A stretch of 26,188 nt of DNA from NCBI GenBank assembly GCA_036260415.1, contig DASZZX010000044.1:1-26188 (forward strand). The letters run 5' to 3'. This DNA comes from DASZZX01 sp036260415 (lineage in GTDB: Bacteria > Actinomycetota > Nitriliruptoria > Nitriliruptorales > JAHWKO01). Of the stretch, positions 1-6,840 are shown piece by piece. Every line of letters starts with the position of its first letter. Position 1 is the first letter of the stretch. The translations under genes and the position numbers were made by a program. The notes beneath the pieces are model-generated. The model had not been told where the DNA came from. It saw only the letters and a program-made list of their open reading frames with translations, and ran no database searches.

Positions 1-2
1 GG

Positions 3-827
3 CCGCGACCGATCGTCGTCGACGGTCGGCTGTACGCGTTCTACCGCATCCGCCCCGAGGCGGACGCCGCCGAGGGGACGCCCCAGCGGCTGGCGGTGGG
101 GGTGTCCGGCGACGAAGGCCAGTCGTGGGACGAGACGGTGATCGCGCGGGCGGACGACGCCAGCGAGCCTATCCCGACGTACGACCCTGAGCGCGGTACG
201 TTCTATGTGGTCTGGCACGACAATCGCAACGGAGACCTCGACGCGTTCGTCTCCACGTCGTCGGACGGCGCGACCTGGAGCGAGCCCCTGCGCATGAACG
301 ACGACCCCGAGGAGACCACGACGGGACAGTTCTACCCCCAGCTCGCGCTCGCTCCCGACGGGCGCCTCGACGTCGCTTGGTACGACTATCGCGACGACAC
401 CTACCCGGCTCCTCAGCCCGACCCCGACTCGGGCCTCAACCTGTTCAACAACATGGGCAAGCAGCAGAGCGTCTACCTGACGAGCTCCCACGATGGTGGC
501 CGGACCTGGACGCCCAACGTGCGCGTGAACGACGTCCGCATCGACCGCACCATCGGCCTGTGGGACCCCAACTACTTCTTCCAGGTGCCGTTGTCGGTGG
601 CGTCGTCGGACGACAGGACGTTGGTCGCCTGGTCGGACACGCGCAACGGGGACGCCGTGACCGGCACGCAGGACATCGTCACCGCCGCAGTCGCCGCGTC
701 GACCGACGAAGGCGACCGGAACCTGTTGCTGCTCGGGGGCGGTGCCGGGCTGGTGCTCGGGGCCGGGCTGGCCGCCTTCGCGATGCTCGCCCTGTTGCGA
801 CGCTGGACGAGGAGCGCCGCTCCCTGA
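3..827 (+). CDS. Asp-box (BNR/sialidase-like) beta-propeller protein, membrane-anchored, 5'-truncated
   Basis: The reading frame is open from the window's left edge, so the start lies outside; the GTG at 96 is internal. Three Asp-box motifs (S-x-D-x-G-x-[ST]-W) are visible: SGDEGQSW, SSDGATW and SHDGGRTW. These are hallmarks of six-bladed sialidase/BNR propellers. The chain ends with a hydrophobic segment (LLLLGGGAGLVLGAGLAAFA) followed by a basic tail, so the propeller is probably displayed outside the membrane and held by a C-terminal anchor. No catalytic sialidase residues can be judged from this fragment, so enzymatic activity is not claimed; many actinobacterial members are annotated only as exo-alpha-sialidase-like. 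The next 700 bp downstream is transposon debris. Confidence 0.75.
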   Translation, partial: PRPIVVDGRLYAFYRIRPEADAAEGTPQRLAVGVSGDEGQSWDETVIARADDASEPIPTYDPERGTFYVVWHDNRNGDLDAFVSTSSDGATWSEPLRMNDDPEETTTGQFYPQLALAPDGRLDVAWYDYRDDTYPAPQPDPDSGLNLFNNMGKQQSVYLTSSHDGGRTWTPNVRVNDVRIDRTIGLWDPNYFFQVPLSVASSDDRTLVAWSDTRNGDAVTGTQDIVTAAVAASTDEGDRNLLLLGGGAGLVLGAGLAAFAMLALLRRWTRSAAP

Positions 828-996
828 CCCTGGCGAACAGACCCGTTGGCTTGCCCAGACGGTCGATCACGTCGCTGGTCGTCGTGGACGGCAGGTCGGC
901 TCCGCGGGCGGCCGCAGCGTCCCCTTCTCCGCGCGGCGGCCGATGCCGCCAGCGTGTCGCGGACCGCGGGACCCTCGGGGGCCTCGCGAACCGTCT

Positions 997-1035
997 GGGG
1001 TCTTGTGAAGTTTTCTGACGAAGATTCGCGGTAAG
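997..1035 (-). repeat. Probable Tn3-family terminal inverted repeat (tnpA end)
   Basis: A 39-bp stretch begins GGGG, has an AT-richer centre (AAGTTTTCTGACGAAGATT) and ends CGCGGTAAG. Tn3-family terminal repeats are about 38 bp, start with GGGG and end with TAAG. It sits about 30 bp outside the 3' end of the transposase remnant, which is where a Tn3 terminal repeat is expected. I did not find the partner repeat, so the far end appears lost. Confidence 0.55.
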
Positions 1036-1067
1036 GCGTTTGAACGGAGGCGCCAGCGGTCGCGGGT

Positions 1068-1380
1068 TTACGGTAGGCCTTTGAGGTCGGCTGGGGTCGT
1101 TCCGCGGTTCGGCGGGGCGTAGTCGGCTCGGGGTCGGGCCCGGTAGAGAGTCTGGTCGGGCAGGTCGCGTAGGCGAGGAGCCAAGCGGAAGCCGAGCAGC
1201 GCGAAGAGCCCGAAGAGCAGGCCGGTGTAGCCGTGGGTGTCGGTGTAGTGCTCCTGGATCGGCACACTTCCCAGTAGAGGAGGCCGTCGAGGACGGAGGT
1301 GGCCTCCCGCAGCTGAGAGCTGATGACGTTGACCCAGAACTGCCTGCCCTGGTCGGAGACGTGGCTGTAGCGACCCCGCG
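1068..1380 (-). pseudogene. Tn3-family transposase (TnpA) fragment, frameshifted and truncated
   Basis: Two adjacent minus-strand frames together read like the catalytic core of a Tn3 transposase. The first contains YSHVSDQGRQFWVNVISSQL followed by a VLDGLLY-like stretch. The second continues with EHYTDTHGYTGLLFGLFALL and then GFRLAPRLRDLPDQTLY. These match the conserved segments 'THVSDQ', 'VLDGLLYH' and 'EHYTDTAG...GFRFAPRIRDL' of the family. The frame changes near 1265-1280, and both the N-terminal part and most of the C-terminus are missing. It cannot encode an active transposase. With the GGGG...TAAG repeat just beyond it, it marks the scar of an old Tn3-like insertion between the Asp-box gene and the lipoprotein gene. 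Confidence 0.8.
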
Positions 1381-1554
1381 CCGGTCCTGGAGCAGCAGTC
1401 GAACTGCAGCGGGTCGGTGAACGCTGCGTGGTCAACGTCTGGCCGCTGCCCGCCGAGCTCGCCACCGCCCGCGACCGGATCCTCGGGGACTCCCCCAGCA
1501 GCCAGGGCTCTCACCAGGACGACCGCACCCACGCGCCATCAACAGGAGGGGACC

Positions 1555-2190
1555 ATGCGACCGAGCGAGCACACGATCGTGGCGCTGCTCACCGGCGCTG
1601 CCCTGACGGCCACCGCCTGCGGCAACGGGGAAGAGCCACCCCTGGCGGACGCCACGCGCACCACACCTCCGGCCACCGTCACGGTCACGGAGACGGTGAC
1701 CGCGACGCCCACACCGACCGCGACGGAGCAGCGCCGGCGCGCGGTCATCGTCGCCCCGCAGGAGCCGGTCACGGTCGAGCCCGGGGAGGAACGCCAGTTC
1801 AGCGTCCCCGCGACGTTCCGCGATCAGCGGATCGAGACGTTCGGCCTCGGCTGGTTGCCGTGCACGGTCATCGACGCGACAGCGCCGGGCGAGCTGACCT
1901 TCCCCGACACCGACGACGACGGGACGGCCGACCGCATCGGCGAGTCGAACGAGGGCCAGGCACGCCTGCGGCTGGTGAACGGGGAGCCGTACGAGAACGT
2001 CGACCAGCAGTGGCCGACCATCGTCTTCTCAGAGGGCGACACGCTCACCTTCACGATGTTGAGCGAGGCGCCGGACTGCACCGTCCCCATGGTGTTCATC
2101 GACGCTGACGGTGACGAGGAGCTCGACCTCAAGGACGACGACACCCCGAGCGAGTTCTACGGCGTCGGCCAGGTCGAGTGGCGCAGGTGA
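1555..2190 (+). CDS. Putative secreted lipoprotein of unknown function
   Basis: The start ATG is preceded by a strong Shine-Dalgarno AGGAGG at 1544-1549; longer in-frame extensions run into transposon debris and are less likely. The product is 211 aa. It begins with a short signal peptide ending in a lipobox (LTATAC, Cys at about residue 22), then a Thr/Pro-rich linker (TVTVTETVTATPTPTAT), and then a mostly acidic domain of about 140 residues. The domain contains two Asp-rich stretches, FPDTDDDGTADRIG and DADGDEELDLKDDD, which resemble calcium-binding loops of the dockerin/thrombospondin type-3 kind. I do not recognise the family. It is probably exported and anchored to the outer face of the membrane. 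The stop abuts the convergent MerR remnant. Confidence 0.75.
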   Translation: MRPSEHTIVALLTGAALTATACGNGEEPPLADATRTTPPATVTVTETVTATPTPTATEQRRRAVIVAPQEPVTVEPGEERQFSVPATFRDQRIETFGLGWLPCTVIDATAPGELTFPDTDDDGTADRIGESNEGQARLRLVNGEPYENVDQQWPTIVFSEGDTLTFTMLSEAPDCTVPMVFIDADGDEELDLKDDDTPSEFYGVGQVEWRR

Positions 2191-2397
2191 CCCGCCGCCT
2201 CGCCGCTGCTCGATCTGGGCCAGGGTGAACCCGGCCCGCTGGCACAACTGCACGATCCGCAGCCGTCGCAGCACCGGTGGGTCGTAAAGGCGCTGCCCGG
2301 GATGCGGGCGGTCGGCCCGACCAGTCCCAGCTCGTCGTGGTAGCGCAGCGTCGAGGTGGCCGGACCAGCCCGGTCGGCGACCCACCCGATGGCAACA
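2190..2397 (-). pseudogene. MerR-family regulator fragment, frameshifted
   Basis: The minus strand reads IGWVADRAGPATSTLRYHDE then LGLVGPTARIPG in one frame, and QRLYDPPVLRRLRIVQLCQR then AGFTLAQIEQRRGG in the next. This is the classic MerR DNA-binding domain (IGEVA...STLRYYE..GLL...R..GYRLYD...LRRL.FI). One base appears to be missing in the C/G run near 2295-2302. There is no usable start codon in the N-terminal frame, and the effector and dimerisation helix is absent because the coding sequence stops at the lipoprotein gene. It lies directly downstream of the Cys-rich gene, whose promoter has MerR-type spacing, so it was probably the cognate regulator. Confidence 0.75.
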
Positions 2398-2399
2398 GC

Positions 2400-2795
2400 T
2401 CAGCCTTCCTCGGCCTCCCACGTCCGCAGCGGTTCGAGCGAGTCCGGGCCGAGGTCGAATACTTGCTTCGCGGCGTCGACCAGCTGCTGGGCCGACCGGT
2501 CAGCCGGCGCGATGATCTCCAACAGGACGTGCTGCTCGGCCTCGGTCACAGTGAAGTCGAAGAACCCGCAGCAGCGGCACTCGTTGGCCACGAACGTGTC
2601 CACCAGCCGTCGGGTGTCGTCCCCCCCGGCGAACCTCACCAGCACGCCGTCCTCGGACCGTTGGGTGCCCACGACGCGGTCCGCCAGCGCACGGTCGGCA
2701 TCGATCCGGCCGGCAGCCTCTACTGGGGTCAAGGTGCAGCGATAGGTGTCCTGGAGCCGGTTCAACCTCCGATCGCGTTCTATGGCATCCATCAT
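2400..2795 (-). CDS. Small Cys-rich protein, neighbour of a MerR regulator
   Basis: Using the ATG at 2795 (a second ATG follows immediately), the product is 131 aa. The recognisable part is the C-terminal half, with FVANECRCCGFFDF followed by an alternating strand/helix pattern and ending in WEAEEG. Small actinobacterial proteins with a 'E..CC.FF.F.' motif of this kind are often found next to MerR regulators, and the Cys cluster suggests metal or thiol sensing or binding; the exact function is not known to me. The N-terminus is uncertain because the predicted promoter's -10 box overlaps the first two ATG codons, so translation may start further in, for example at the TTG at 2765. The stop codon touches the broken MerR gene. 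Confidence 0.65.
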   Translation of the reverse strand: MMDAIERDRRLNRLQDTYRCTLTPVEAAGRIDADRALADRVVGTQRSEDGVLVRFAGGDDTRRLVDTFVANECRCCGFFDFTVTEAEQHVLLEIIAPADRSAQQLVDAAKQVFDLGPDSLEPLRTWEAEEG

Positions 2796-2821
2796 GGAGT
2801 TCCAAGTGCACTTGAAATCAA
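2791..2821 (-). promoter_or_regulatory. MerR-type promoter with 19-bp spacer and palindromic operator
   Basis: On the minus strand, TTGATT (2821-2816) and CATGAT (2796-2791) are separated by 19 bp. Inside the spacer is the perfect palindrome CAAGTGCACTTG (2803-2814). A 19-20 bp spacer carrying a dyad is the hallmark of promoters activated by DNA distortion by MerR-family proteins, and the centre resembles the CTCAAGTTAACTTGAG operator of SoxR. The downstream gene and the MerR remnant fit this reading. The main caveat is that the -10 box overlaps the first ATG codons of the gene it would drive. Confidence 0.55.
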
Positions 2822-3055
2822 GCGGGGCGGAGTCAAGCCGGGGCCACCCAGGCATAGCTACCGTGGACCTCGACAGAGAGGGCGAGCGTGATACCGAGCG
2901 CCGCGGGTCCCCGTCGGCTTCGGCCTTCCGCCGTGGTCGCATGCGTCTGTTGCCGGCCGCTCCCCGTCGCAACGGGACCCCCCCGGCCGGGATTCCTGCT
3001 TTGCCGCTCCGTGACCTCACCACAGGGGTGACGACTCCCGTCCTACGCTGGCCAC

Positions 3056-3083
3056 TTGACTACTCCGCAATGCGCAGTAGAGT
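3056..3083 (+). promoter_or_regulatory. padR promoter with overlapping 21-bp operator dyad
   Basis: TTGACT (3056-3061) and TAGAGT (3078-3083) form -35 and -10 boxes with a 16-bp spacer. A 21-bp imperfect dyad, CTACTnCGCAnTGCGnAGTAG (3060-3080), fills the spacer and overlaps both boxes; only the centre and one symmetric pair deviate. PadR-family repressors bind dyads with TACT/AGTA-like ends and commonly repress their own operons. The position would block RNA polymerase when occupied. A partial half-site (TACTGCGCTAG) follows at about 3095-3105. Confidence 0.7.
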
Positions 3084-3126
3084 GTGGCGGGCGGTACTGC
3101 GCTAGCCGAGACAGCGGAGTGTGGAC

Positions 3127-3456
3127 GTGGACGGCACCCAGCTGCTGAAAGGAGTCCTGGACCTGGCCGTCCTGTCGGTGCTGGACGACGACGACGGCTA
3201 CGGCTACGACATCGTCCGGCGTCTCAGAGAGGGGGGACTCGACGCGATCGGGGACGCGTCGGTCTACGGGACGTTGCGTCGTCTGTTCCAGTCGGGACTG
3301 CTGACGTCGTACGTCAAACCCTCCGACGAAGGCCCCAACCGCAAGTACTATGCGCTGAACGACGCCGGCCGCGACCACCTCGCCGTCGCCGCCAAAGAGT
3401 GGCGTCGTTTCGCGGACACCGTCGAGCACCTGCTTCCCGAGAGGCTTGCCGCATGA
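3127..3456 (+). CDS. PadR-family transcriptional regulator
   Basis: This is a 109-aa PadR-type winged-helix protein. It opens with the typical helix QLLKGVLDLAVLSVLDDDDG, then YGYDIVRRL, the recognition region SVYGTLRRLFQSGLLTSYVK, the wing NRKYYALNDAGRDHL and a C-terminal dimerisation helix. The GTG at 3127 was chosen because GGAG at 3115-3118 sits 8 nt upstream; an in-frame GTG at 3121 is too close to it. The stop overlaps the next start (ATGA at 3453-3456), so the two genes are translationally coupled. Such PadR-HAAS pairs are common in Gram-positive bacteria, where the regulator controls the membrane protein behind it. The operator dyad upstream implies autoregulation. Confidence 0.9.
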   Translation: MDGTQLLKGVLDLAVLSVLDDDDGYGYDIVRRLREGGLDAIGDASVYGTLRRLFQSGLLTSYVKPSDEGPNRKYYALNDAGRDHLAVAAKEWRRFADTVEHLLPERLAA

Positions 3457-4067
3457 CGGCGACGAGCACCGCGAACGGGCGCATCCGCAGCTTCGTCGGT
3501 GAGGTCGCGCGCCACTTCGAGGATCTCACCGACGACGACCGGGACGAGCTGGTCGACGACCTCGAGCACCACCTGCTCGAGCTCGCGGCCGAGGACCCCG
3601 CAAGCCTCGAACACGAACTGGTCGATCCGGCCGCCTACGCGACCGAGCTGCGCCTCTTCGCCGGGTTCGCGCCGGCGCTCAGTGGCGGTCGCCACCATCA
3701 CAGCCGTCTGGTCGAGGCGGCCACGTCGCGGATCCGGCGGGTCCGGGAACTGGCGGCCGTCCGCGAGGTGGTCGACTTCCTGCCGCAGCTGCGTCCCGCC
3801 TGGTGGGTCCTGCGCGGCTGGACGGTGGTCGCGGTCGTAGCGATGCTGTTCGACGGTGGACCCTGGTGGCGTCACGTGCCCGTCCCCGGACGCGGGCTGC
3901 TCGGAGTGCTCCTCACCGCGGCAGCGGTCGCCGGCAGCGTCAAGCTGGGCCGCGAGGGACACGACCGCAGCGGTGCCCTGCGGCTGCTCGACGCCGCGAC
4001 CGGCTTCGCGGCGCTCGTCATCGCGTTCCAGGCGCTCACCGCCGGGGCGCCGGTGGCCCACGTGTAG
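3453..4067 (+). CDS. HAAS-domain (DUF1700-like) membrane protein, PadR partner
   Basis: The 204-aa product begins with a soluble acidic helical domain (residues about 10-60: FVGEVARHFEDLTDDDRDEL, then VDDLEHHLLEL, then DPAAYATELRLFAG). This fits the HAAS signalling domain, which almost always follows a PadR gene. Three hydrophobic segments follow: around WWVLRGWTVVAVVAMLF, GLLGVLLTAAAVAGSV and LLDAATGFAALVIAFQALTA. The start codon overlaps the padR stop, so the genes form one operon. Its function is not established beyond being the presumed partner or target of PadR. Just downstream lie frame-broken remains of the protein type that normally completes such cassettes. Confidence 0.8.
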   Translation: MTATSTANGRIRSFVGEVARHFEDLTDDDRDELVDDLEHHLLELAAEDPASLEHELVDPAAYATELRLFAGFAPALSGGRHHHSRLVEAATSRIRRVRELAAVREVVDFLPQLRPAWWVLRGWTVVAVVAMLFDGGPWWRHVPVPGRGLLGVLLTAAAVAGSVKLGREGHDRSGALRLLDAATGFAALVIAFQALTAGAPVAHV

Positions 4068-4090
4068 GTCCGCAAGAGGCCCGGCCGCCT

Positions 4091-4514
4091 GAGGTCCTCC
4101 GCCACCCCGACGGCGAGCCGATCACCAACCTGTTCCTGTTCGACCGCGGCGGCAACCCCGTCGATGGGATCTACGTCTTCGACGGGATCGGCAGATCCGT
4201 CGAGGTCAGCGACCTCCAAGAAGCTGGGTTCCGCCACCTCGACACCGCCTAACCCCGGGGACCGCAACGGAGCCCCCACCACCAACCGCTTCCCGCTCGA
4301 GCAGTACGTCGTCGAGACCGACGAGTCGGGCGACATCGTCCGCAGACAGCGACCAGCCCCTGATGTCGCTCCGGCGCCCCTTGACGCCACCGCCCGGGCG
4401 ACTCCCTTACCAGCCGTGCAGGGGACAGCCGCACCACGTCGCAGTGGGACGTCGCCGGAGCCCACTGCCCCGTCGGTGTCACCATCTCCTCAGCCGCCCA
4501 GCCCGTCCTCCTGA
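4091..4514 (+). pseudogene. C-terminal fragment of HAAS-cassette protein with 'F/YD-x-x-G-x-P' repeats
   Basis: The first frame reads LRHPDGEPITNLFLFDRGGN then PVDGIYVFDGIGRSVEV and stops at 4250-4252. The next frame continues with NPGDRNGAPTTNRFPLEQYV, an acidic stretch and a Pro/Ser-rich tail ending at 4514. Proteins downstream of PadR-HAAS pairs often end in such repeats ('NIYPFD..G.P......LFD..G.P'), so this looks like the end of one, with its membrane part deleted and a frame change near 4240-4255. No start codon or ribosome-binding site precedes it. I infer decay, but an assembly indel could account for the frame change alone. Confidence 0.5.
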
Positions 4515-5037
4515 CGCGGCGGTAATTGCTGTCGTCCCGGAGAAGAAAGACGCCCTCAACCCACGAGCGCCGCAGCTCGCCGGCGGTATGCCGGGACACC
4601 GGCGGATCGCGGGTCCGGCACCACCCACGCATCGACCACGAGGGCCCGGTGGAGCCCGCGCGAATGTGTCAGTACCGTCGGCGGGCTCGATGCGGTCCGC
4701 GCCCTCGCCGCCGACCGCCTGGCCGGCTGCCGGGGCCGAACCTCACCTGGGAGGAGCTGCAGCGACTGCGCAACGGATGATCACCCACCCCCGTCCCCCA
4801 ACATTGGCAACGTATGCGAGTCCAGTTGGTGTGACGGGCCTCCACGCGGATGTCGGGTGGCTGCGACCTACATCTCTCCACGCAATCGGGCTGCGGCAAC
4901 GACCTGGGCACCGCAGTACCGCTCGGGTTCTTCGCCGGCTCGATCCACTGGGCGGGTTCAACAACTCGCCGGTCTATCCGTCGCCCGACGGCTCGAGCTG
5001 CGCTTCGCCCGCGGAGGTTGCGGGTCGCGCACGCACT
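4515..5037. other. About 520 bp without a recognisable gene
   Basis: No frame here shows a domain, a convincing start with a ribosome-binding site, or the expected actinobacterial third-position GC pattern over a useful length. A short plus-frame tail, GPNLTWEELQRLRNG before the stop at about 4780, looks protein-like but I cannot assign it. The stretch lies between identifiable gene fragments and is best read as degraded DNA. Confidence 0.5.
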
Positions 5038-5139
5038 GTGGGCGTGAAGCTGCCTGCGCCGATGTTGCCGACCGCCGCCGCGCTGCCCGTCGGGGAGGAC
5101 GGCTGGCGGTTCGAGGTCAAGTGGGACGGGGTGCGGGCC
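5038..5139 (+). pseudogene. ATP-dependent DNA ligase, N-terminal fragment
   Basis: Translating from the GTG at 5038 gives about 34 residues including MLPTAAALPVGEDGWRFEVK followed by WDGVRA. This is the start of the adenylation domain of an ATP-dependent (LigD/LigC-type) ligase, with motif I K-W-D-G and its nucleotidyl-accepting lysine. The match ends abruptly at about 5139 and the frame closes soon after. The rest of the ligase is missing, replaced within about 5 bp by a subtilase fragment on the other strand. It is a non-functional remnant. Confidence 0.75.
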
Positions 5140-5143
5140 ACGT

Positions 5144-5330
5144 CATGTACTCGATCCCGGCGATGATCCAGCTCAGGGAACCGCTGCCGTTGCTGTTGAG
5201 GACCTTGACGGACCACAGGCGCGCTTCGGGAGCGACCTCCACGACGCCGTTGCCGTCGTCCATCGCTCCGATCGTTCCGGGCGACGTGCGTTCCGTGGTA
5301 GTGGTCGTCGTCACCCCCCGCCTGTGCGGT
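5144..5330 (-). pseudogene. Subtilase (peptidase S8) fragment, frameshifted
   Basis: The minus strand carries DDDHYHGTHVA, the catalytic-His region of subtilases (normally GHGTHVAGTIGA). After a one-base slip near 5281 it continues as GTIGAMDDGNGVVEVAPEAR then LWSVKVLNSNGSGSLSWIIA and GIEYM. This is a near-perfect subtilisin/fervidolysin segment spanning His to the substrate-binding region. The Asp and Ser catalytic regions are absent. It abuts the ligase fragment at about 5140. It is dead DNA from a secreted protease gene. Confidence 0.75.
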
Positions 5331-5490
5331 CCGCATCGAACAGCCGTGCGACCTCGATCTGCCAGTCCGTGAGGATCGCGTCGGACCGAATGGGCCGTTC
5401 AGGCCGGCTTCACCTTCGTGCATACGGCTGGTTGGACGGCCATGGCGCCCAGCTCACATAGTGGTGGTGAGCAGCAGGAAGGGCAGCCGC

Positions 5491-5871
5491 ATGCCGATCG
5501 ACAAGAGTGATCTCCCAGGCACGTTGAAGAGATCCCCCGACAAGGCGCAGCGCACGTTCCTGAAGACCTACAACGACGTGATCGAACAATACGACGACGA
5601 GGAGCGGGCGCGACGCACCGCGTACTCGTCGCTGAAGCACCAGTTCGAGAAGGTCGGCGATCACTGGGAGGCCAAGGACGGCAAGGGCCCATCGGACGAG
5701 CGTGCCGAACGGGGCGTCGACGAGCCCGGTGGTGAGACCGCCGGCGGTGTCGACGTCAAGGGCTCCACGAAGGAGGAGCTGTACGAGCGCGCGCAGGAGC
5801 TCGACATCCAGGGCCGCTCGACCATGAACAAGAAGGAGCTCGCCCAGCGCATCGCCCAGAAGCAGGACTGA
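5491..5871 (+). CDS. ChaB-family protein with Rho-N/SAP-like C-terminus
   Basis: The product is 126 aa. Residues about 1-60 (LPGTLKRSPDKAQRTFLKTY, then DEERARRTAYSSLKHQFEKVG) are a ChaB domain; ChaB was named in E. coli as a cation-transport regulator, but the family's role in actinobacteria is unclear. A charged, Gly-rich linker leads to a C-terminal helical module (STKEELYERAQELDIQGRST then MNKKELAQRIAQK), typical of the Rho termination factor N-terminal/SAP fold and likely to bind nucleic acid. The ATG at 5491 has AGGAAGGG about 8 nt upstream. The GTGs at 5461 and 5464 lack a ribosome-binding site. It is apparently monocistronic. Confidence 0.85.
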   Translation: MPIDKSDLPGTLKRSPDKAQRTFLKTYNDVIEQYDDEERARRTAYSSLKHQFEKVGDHWEAKDGKGPSDERAERGVDEPGGETAGGVDVKGSTKEELYERAQELDIQGRSTMNKKELAQRIAQKQD

Positions 5872-5886
5872 GAGGTCCAGCCCGGA

Positions 5887-5902
5887 CCGTGCCCGCGCAC
5901 GG
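5887..5902 (+). terminator. Stem-loop 16 nt after chaB-like stop (possible terminator)
   Basis: CCGTGC-CCGC-GCACGG forms a perfect 6-bp stem with a 4-nt loop just after the stop codon at 5869-5871. It has no T-tract, which is common for actinobacterial terminators, so its role is only suggested by position. Confidence 0.35.
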
Positions 5903-6022
5903 GGATCCCCCGACCACCGGACCGCCGCGACCGGCGACCACACACGGCCGCCGCCGGCGGGCTTCGTGGCGCCACGTCGCGTCGGTCCTCCTCCCCGACC
6001 GCGGGTCCGTTAGCCTGCCGCC

Positions 6023-6595
6023 ATGGGCCTGCACATCACTGGCGACCCGGAGGCCGACCGGCTCCTGAGCGAGGATCCTCTCGCCCTCGTGATCGGGATG
6101 CTGCTCGACCAGCAGGTCCCCATGGAGTGGGCGTTCGTTGGCCCGTACCGGCTGCGTGAGCGCCTCGGCGGGCACCTCGACGCCCGAGGCATCGCCGAGA
6201 TGGACGAAGCGGAGCTGGAGACGGTCTTCCGCCAGAAGCCGTCGCTTCACCGCTTCCCGGAGTCCATGGCCCGGCGCACCCACGCCCTGTGCGCGTTCCT
6301 GATCGAGCGCTACGGGGGCGACGCCGCGGCGCTGTGGCGCACGGCGGACAGCGGCGCTGAGCTGCTCGACCGACTGAGGGAACTCCCCGGCTACGGCGAC
6401 GAGAAGGCGCGCATCCTCGTCGCGCTCCTCGCCAAGCGCCTGGGGGTCGCGCCGGCCGGCTGGCAGGAGGCGGCGGCCCCCTTCGGTGACGACACCCCCC
6501 GGTCCGTGGCCGACATCGACTCCCCCGAGGCCCTGGAGCGGGTCAGGGAGTGGAAGCGCGCCCGCAAGGCCCGCGGCCTGGGGAAGGCCGACTGA
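6023..6595 (+). CDS. HhH-GPD-type base-excision repair protein
   Basis: The 190-aa protein belongs to a compact actinobacterial branch of the HhH-GPD DNA glycosylase superfamily. The N-terminal part has the conserved LALVIGMLLDQQVPMEWAFV segment (gene family signature with paired Gln). The middle carries the helix-hairpin-helix RLRELPGYGDEKARILVALL (about residues 115-134), which contacts DNA non-specifically. It is about the usual length for the family (roughly 190 aa) and lacks a C-terminal Fe-S cluster. The lesion recognised by this branch is not known; glycosylase activity is inferred from the fold. It lies alone upstream of the sigma gene. Confidence 0.85.
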   Translation: MGLHITGDPEADRLLSEDPLALVIGMLLDQQVPMEWAFVGPYRLRERLGGHLDARGIAEMDEAELETVFRQKPSLHRFPESMARRTHALCAFLIERYGGDAAALWRTADSGAELLDRLRELPGYGDEKARILVALLAKRLGVAPAGWQEAAAPFGDDTPRSVADIDSPEALERVREWKRARKARGLGKAD

Positions 6596-6840
6596 GGCTC
6601 GTTCGGCAGACGAGCCGGCGTACCGGCACCGACGCCCCGCGCGCCGCCCCGGCGGCGGACGGGTCCGCGCGGGGGCGGTACCCTGCCGGCCCCCCGGAGC
6701 GCGGGGGCGGGTGGTTGACCCGCGGGCCCGGGCAGCGGAACATCGCTGGCAGGGTTCACGTTCAGCACCGCGAGACGAAGTACGTCGCACCGCCACGCGA
6801 GCGGTCCTGGCCGCTCCCGAGTCCTGCCAGGGGCCAAGGG

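Noticed and set aside
1398..1554. Plus-strand frame before the lipoprotein (VELQRVGERCVVNVWPLPAE...)
   Set aside because: It looks slightly protein-like but has no start signal, no family I can name, and lies in transposon debris.
2860..3050. Possible gene upstream of padR
   Set aside because: Both strands give only short Arg-rich frames with no start signal; I treat it as intergenic.
6655..6668. Hairpin GCGGA-CGGG-TCCGC after the HhH-GPD gene as a terminator
   Set aside because: The 5-bp stem lies in very G-rich DNA, where such hairpins are common; there is no T-run and no further support.
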